A DNA stretch of 64,000 bases from Desulfonatronum thioautotrophicum (GTDB lineage Bacteria > Desulfobacterota > Desulfovibrionia > Desulfovibrionales > Desulfonatronaceae): NCBI RefSeq assembly GCF_000934745.1, contig NZ_JYNO01000011.1:183996-247995 (forward strand), written 5' to 3'. Positions within the stretch are counted from its first letter, which is position 1. Every line of letters begins with the position of its first letter. The notes beneath the pieces are model-generated. The model was not told the origin of the DNA, ran no database searches, and saw nothing but the letters and a program-made list of their open reading frames with translations. This document shows, piece by piece, positions 60,914 through 64,000 of this stretch. Position numbers and translations under genes: made by a program.

Positions 60914-61900
60914 TTACTCAGAGGATCTGGTCTCGGCTGGTTCGCTTTGACCCACCGGGTAGGTTTTGACAAAGACGTCTCTGTTATCGGAATCGGTAAT
61001 CACAAACTGGATTCCCGCCAGTTCCTCTTGGCGCAGTTCCGGCGGGAGGTGGAGACGAGTGGAAACCGGGCGGAAGTTGCGGATACGAAATTGCGGAACA
61101 TCCTCCTGGCCGAGAGCGGGAAAGGTGCCACCCTCCCTGCTGATGAACGAAACATTGATCTGCCCGGAAATGAGGTCATTTGTGAGGTTGCGCACCTCGA
61201 AATCGGCCCGCTTGTTTCCTGGCTGCAAATTCAACTGCATGGCGTCCAGGGTGGCGATCTGGAGGTCCAGATCCTCACGAACAGGGAGCGGTTGATCGAT
61301 TTCCTCTTCAACAATGGGAGCGGGCAGTTCCGACGGGGCGTCTGTATCGGTATCAGTATCAGGAAGGGTCGTGTCCGGCGGTGCGACCGGGACAAGACCC
61401 TCCTGCACTGGAGTTGGTAGCTGCTGCCAGGCTGATTGCGGGGAGGGCGCCTCGCTGATCGCCTGAGGCGGCGTGAGGTTGGTGTCCTCCATGGCCTCCT
61501 CCGATGGGTGTTCCGGGCTCATCCTGGACTGGAGCAGCATTGCCCCGCCCCCTACAAGGATGAGTAGGGCCACCCCGGCCAAACCGAGTTGCCATCTTGG
61601 AAAAGATGAACGCGTGACCGATTCATTCTGGGGCGGCGGGGTCCAGACAGTGGAGTCCGTGCTGAATTGCATGTTCTTGAGAGCATCCTCGATCATCGCT
61701 TGGTCGAGATTCAAAAAACGAGCATAGCTCCGGACAAAGCCCTTGACGTAGACCGAACCCGGCAGGGCGCTCTCATTCCCCTCCTCTATGGCCTTCAGGG
61801 CGAAGACCCCGATTCTGGTCACCTTGGCCACTTGCTGCAGGTCCACTCCCTGCCGCAACCGTTCTTCCTGTAAACGTTTCCCGATTTCCCAAAAATCCAT
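60914..61900 (-). CDS. RodZ-like protein: HTH plus C-terminal DUF4115
   Basis: 328 residues from ATG 61900 (GGGAGGG 5 nt upstream on the minus strand; the frame opens to 61942 without an RBS). N-terminal cytoplasmic HTH_25 domain DFWEIGKRLQEERLRQGVDLQQVAKVTRIGVFALKAIEEGNESALPGSVYVKGFVRSYARFLNL, one membrane helix (WQLGLAGVALLILVGGGAMLL, about residues 105-125), a proline/acid-rich linker including a short DTDTDTD run, and a C-terminal periplasmic beta domain. RodZ links MreB to the elongasome and helps set rod shape. The last domain resembles DUF4115 only partly. Confidence 0.8.
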   Translation of the reverse strand: MDFWEIGKRLQEERLRQGVDLQQVAKVTRIGVFALKAIEEGNESALPGSVYVKGFVRSYARFLNLDQAMIEDALKNMQFSTDSTVWTPPPQNESVTRSSFPRWQLGLAGVALLILVGGGAMLLQSRMSPEHPSEEAMEDTNLTPPQAISEAPSPQSAWQQLPTPVQEGLVPVAPPDTTLPDTDTDTDAPSELPAPIVEEEIDQPLPVREDLDLQIATLDAMQLNLQPGNKRADFEVRNLTNDLISGQINVSFISREGGTFPALGQEDVPQFRIRNFRPVSTRLHLPPELRQEELAGIQFVITDSDNRDVFVKTYPVGQSEPAETRSSE

Positions 61901-61979
61901 GAATGCCCTCCCGGCGAATGAACTGCATGTACCGTTGCTCAAGACAGTTCATACAATCTTTCGAAATGGGAAGAAACCA

Positions 61980-62609
61980 TCATCCCTTCGAGGTCTCGCT
62001 CGAGCCTTCAGAAGAAGGGAATGTGCCGAGGTTGGGTTTGATGGCCCGGCCAAGCCAGGCGATGGTTCGCCCAAGATAGTCCATGTTCCGCAGCCCTTCC
62101 TGGTCCTGGAGCACGTCGCCCTTGTTCAGGCCGAAGCCAAGGTTCCAGTAGGATGATCCGGGCACGATCATGGACGACATCAGAAACATATGGTTGATGG
62201 TGTCAAAGACATGGGTCCCCCCGCCTCGGCGAACAGCAACCACTGCCGCCCCAATCTTGCCGCGCAAAGCTCCTCCGTTGGCCACGCTGACCAGGCCCAG
62301 CCGGTCAAGCAGTGCTTTCATTTCAGCACTGACGTCGGTGAAGTAGGTTGGCGAACCGAAAATCAGTGCATCCGCGCCCCACACTTCGGCCAAAATGTCA
62401 TTGCAGATGTCCGAGGTGACCGCGCACTGCATGTTCTTGTTTTCAAAACACTGGTAACAAGCGATGCACCCACCGATCCGCTTAGCGCCGACCTGGTGCA
62501 GACGGGTTTCCCATCCAGCGGTCTCAAGCGGCTCCAGGACCTTGCGAAGAAGAATCTCCGTATTCCCACCCTTCCGGGGGCTTCCATTAATCGCAATGGC
62601 TTTCATCAT
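61980..62609 (-). CDS. NADPH-dependent FMN reductase / flavodoxin-like protein
   Basis: 209 residues, ATG 62609 with AGGAGG 8 nt upstream. N-terminal flavin-binding SGSPRKGGNTE pattern (AINGSPRKGGNTEILLRKVL), Cys cluster GGCIACYQCFENKNMQCAV (four Cys), then FGSPTYFTDVSAEMKALLDRLG, which is the flavodoxin-like FMN loop. It resembles the 2174 protein in order and Cys content and also iron-sulfur flavoproteins. Likely a redox carrier; partners unknown. The adjoining 62610-63230 contains no recognised gene. Confidence 0.8.
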   Translation of the reverse strand: MMKAIAINGSPRKGGNTEILLRKVLEPLETAGWETRLHQVGAKRIGGCIACYQCFENKNMQCAVTSDICNDILAEVWGADALIFGSPTYFTDVSAEMKALLDRLGLVSVANGGALRGKIGAAVVAVRRGGGTHVFDTINHMFLMSSMIVPGSSYWNLGFGLNKGDVLQDQEGLRNMDYLGRTIAWLGRAIKPNLGTFPSSEGSSETSKG

Positions 62610-63230
62610 TGAATTAACCTCCTATTCAAAGAATCTTGGGCACAAGTACTCAGTGCCTGTGGAAAAAAGCGTGTTCAAATGTCAAAATGTAAAATAAAAA
62701 TGAATGTTATGTTGCATAGCGGTATTCGCTCAAAAAAGGCCGGGCCCACCCTGAATTTGCATCTGCTTCTGCCCCTGGATTTCCGTCTTCGGGGAAATGA
62801 CTGAAATGGCGAGTTCCCTCAAGCTCGTCATGTCCGCAAAGGCGGGCTTTCAGGTCATGCTTGCAACATGTTGTTGAGAAGTTACGCATAGCGCCTTTTA
62901 AAGAAAAGCAATGAGTAGAAGGGGATAGCAACGCGTCACCGGCCAAGTCATGCGGGCAAATCGCAAAAAAGACCGAGAAAGATTCAAGTTGAGCAGTTTT
63001 AAAAAGTTCCGTCAAATGACAATTGTACTCGAGATCTGGGTTGGAAATTTAAAATTTTGGCGGTGCACTACCAGATGGTGTTCAGCTGATGATTGTCATT
63101 GTTTACATTGTCTTGGACGTTGACTATGGGCATTGGATGCCGAAAGCTCGGGAGCCATGAGCAAACAACGGTACATTTTACGACCATGTTGCTGGCGAGG
63201 ATAAACCGTTTAGCCTTCAGGAGGACAACA
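62610..63230. other. Gene-poor AT-rich stretch
   Basis: 621 nt, unusually long for this window, AT-richer than its neighbours. The only ORFs lack RBS or recognisable families; no tRNA or CRISPR is visible. It may hold an unidentified leader, a decayed gene or mobile debris. A short GGAGGACAACA ribosome site at 63220 belongs to the acylphosphatase-like gene. Confidence 0.4.
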
Positions 63231-63518
63231 ATGACTCGGAGTCTCAATTGTGTTTTTACCGGAAAGTCCGCGAGCGCCATGCCAGGCGGAGAGTTTAAGG
63301 AATGGATCATGAATGAAGCAAAAAATCTCTCCATCACCGGCTGGGTGCGCAGTCTGCATGACGATCGACTTGAGGTTCTGGCTCAAGGAAGCGACGAGAA
63401 TCTCCAGGAGTTGCGCGTCCGCATTCTTCAAGGGCCACCGTTGAGCAAGGTTACAGATCTGGAGTGCAAGTGGATTGAGTATGAGAAGGCCTTTACCTCT
63501 TTTGAGATGCGCCAGTAA
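63231..63518 (+). CDS. Acylphosphatase-like protein with lost catalytic residues
   Basis: 95 residues from ATG 63231, which has an ideal AGGAGG site 5-6 nt upstream. The fold is recognisable from the start RSLNCVFTGK, the following helix (WIMNEAKNLSITGWVRSL), LEVLAQGSDENLQELRVRILQGPPLSKVTDLECKWIEYEKAFTSFEMRQ. In active enzymes the loop reads GxVQGVxFR and the strand GWVxN. Here the loop is GKSASAMPGGEFK: three residues longer, with Lys23 at the Arg position, and Ser41 replaces the Asn. It is therefore probably inactive, acting as a binding or regulatory protein. Carboxyl-phosphate hydrolysis is not expected. Confidence 0.75.
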   Translation: MTRSLNCVFTGKSASAMPGGEFKEWIMNEAKNLSITGWVRSLHDDRLEVLAQGSDENLQELRVRILQGPPLSKVTDLECKWIEYEKAFTSFEMRQ

Positions 63519-63535
63519 CCTTATGCACATAAGAG

Positions 63536-63598
63536 GGGTGGCTGGTTGTGACCAGCCCGCCACCCGTTCAAGCCGGTTCACCTGGGCCGGCTTGAATC
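63536..63598 (+). terminator. Two successive hairpins after the acylphosphatase-like gene
   Basis: GGGTGGCTGG (63536-63545) pairs with CCAGCCCGCCACCC (63552-63565, one bulge); TTCAAGCCGG (63567-63576) pairs exactly with CCGGCTTGAA (63587-63596). A short TCATTTT follows the second. A good place to insulate the downstream rRNA promoter. Confidence 0.75.
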
Positions 63599-63668
63599 AT
63601 TTTGGGCAGATTTCAATGTCCTCGATTTTATGGAAAAAATATTTCTTTTAAATTTCTGAATTTTTTTG

Positions 63669-63697
63669 TTGACAGTTGCCGGGTGTTCTTTTAGATA
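63669..63697 (+). promoter_or_regulatory. Promoter of the rRNA operon
   Basis: TTGACA (63669-63674), 17-nt spacer, TAGATA (63692-63697), just upstream of the 16S leader. It sits in an AT-rich patch. Confidence 0.65.
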
Positions 63698-63764
63698 CTG
63701 ACGTTTCGCGGCGAGCACTTCCGGCTGATGAGTTTGGGTCGGTTTTTTGGTTTGTCGTGATCGA

Positions 63765-63776
63765 GTTCTTTGACAA
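63765..63776 (+). promoter_or_regulatory. BoxA-like antitermination site in the rRNA leader
   Basis: GTTCTTTGACAA lies about 80 nt before the 16S 5' end. This is similar to the bacterial boxA consensus TGCTCTTTAACA that loads Nus factors on rRNA transcripts. Confidence 0.55.
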
Positions 63777-63854
63777 TGAAATAGCGAGGGGGAAGAGAAG
63801 ATGTGGATTTAAAGCCATGTTTTCATTTTGATGATTATTCTTTTTGCTTATTTT

Positions 63855-64000
<146 letters not shown>

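Noticed and set aside
62707..63015. A 102-codon minus-strand ORF in the gap before the acylphosphatase-like gene
   Set aside because: It starts at TTG without an RBS, has no recognisable motif and an odd composition. Reported only as part of the gene-poor stretch.

Overview
The window looks like a chromosomal segment of a GC-rich, anaerobic sulfate-reducer-type deltaproteobacterium, most likely order Desulfovibrionales. The reasons are the 5' end of a 16S rRNA gene at the right edge, a Desulfovibrio-type porin, the block zapB-like/zapA/6S RNA/rny/tyrS, a cytochrome bd operon behind an Rrf2 regulator, and probable selenocysteine use. Genus is not determinable from this sequence alone. Core genes are interspersed with small palindromic or hexameric intergenic repeats.

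Layout. 1-3.7 kb: a DUF3179 protein interrupted by one in-frame TGA, then DUF547, a flavin reductase-like protein and a TVP38-type membrane protein. 3.7-4.0 kb: a MITE-like palindromic element. 4.1-9.5 kb: a BioB/HydE-like radical SAM enzyme, a nitrate/sulfonate-type ABC importer and a mercuric-reductase-like flavoprotein. 9.6-10.4 kb: a UPF0175/DUF3368 toxin-antitoxin pair. 10.4-28.8 kb: a tightly packed co-directional run of a radical SAM/TPR protein, four glycosyltransferases, a histidine phosphatase, a polysaccharide deacetylase, an FtsX permease, a LolD-like ATPase, a 1686-residue FtsX/pseudo-peptidase and two large OPT-like membrane proteins. This is a good candidate for an undescribed glycan or envelope assembly/export system. 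28.9-33.7 kb: an RND pump pair and TrmO. 33.8-40.2 kb: SodC, a cNMP-binding protein with an ABC exporter whose nucleotide-binding domain carries an internal duplication, and a partner-switching set (RsbW-like, STAS, SpoIIE-type PP2C). 40.4-43.7 kb: four poorly known genes including a PqqD-like protein. 43.9-53.6 kb: yajQ, a CDP-alcohol phosphatidyltransferase, porin, glmU, zapB-like, zapA, 6S RNA, rny, tyrS and ubiA. 53.9-63.5 kb: a SLOG-like protein, uvrA, rrf2-cydAB, a RodZ-like protein, a flavin reductase and a degenerate acylphosphatase. 63.6-64.0 kb: rRNA promoter, leader and the 16S start.

The most striking observation is that two unrelated genes (the DUF3179 gene at the left edge and the PP2C phosphatase at 38.5-40.2 kb) are each split by a single in-frame TGA. 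In both cases a hairpin follows with the same apical loop, GGUCU, beginning exactly 20 nt after the TGA. This is the loop of the E. coli fdhF SECIS element. Both genes are therefore probably selenoproteins, and as far as I know neither family is an established selenoprotein family. A Sec residue at the end of the first membrane helix of a partner-switching phosphatase would suggest redox-controlled signalling.
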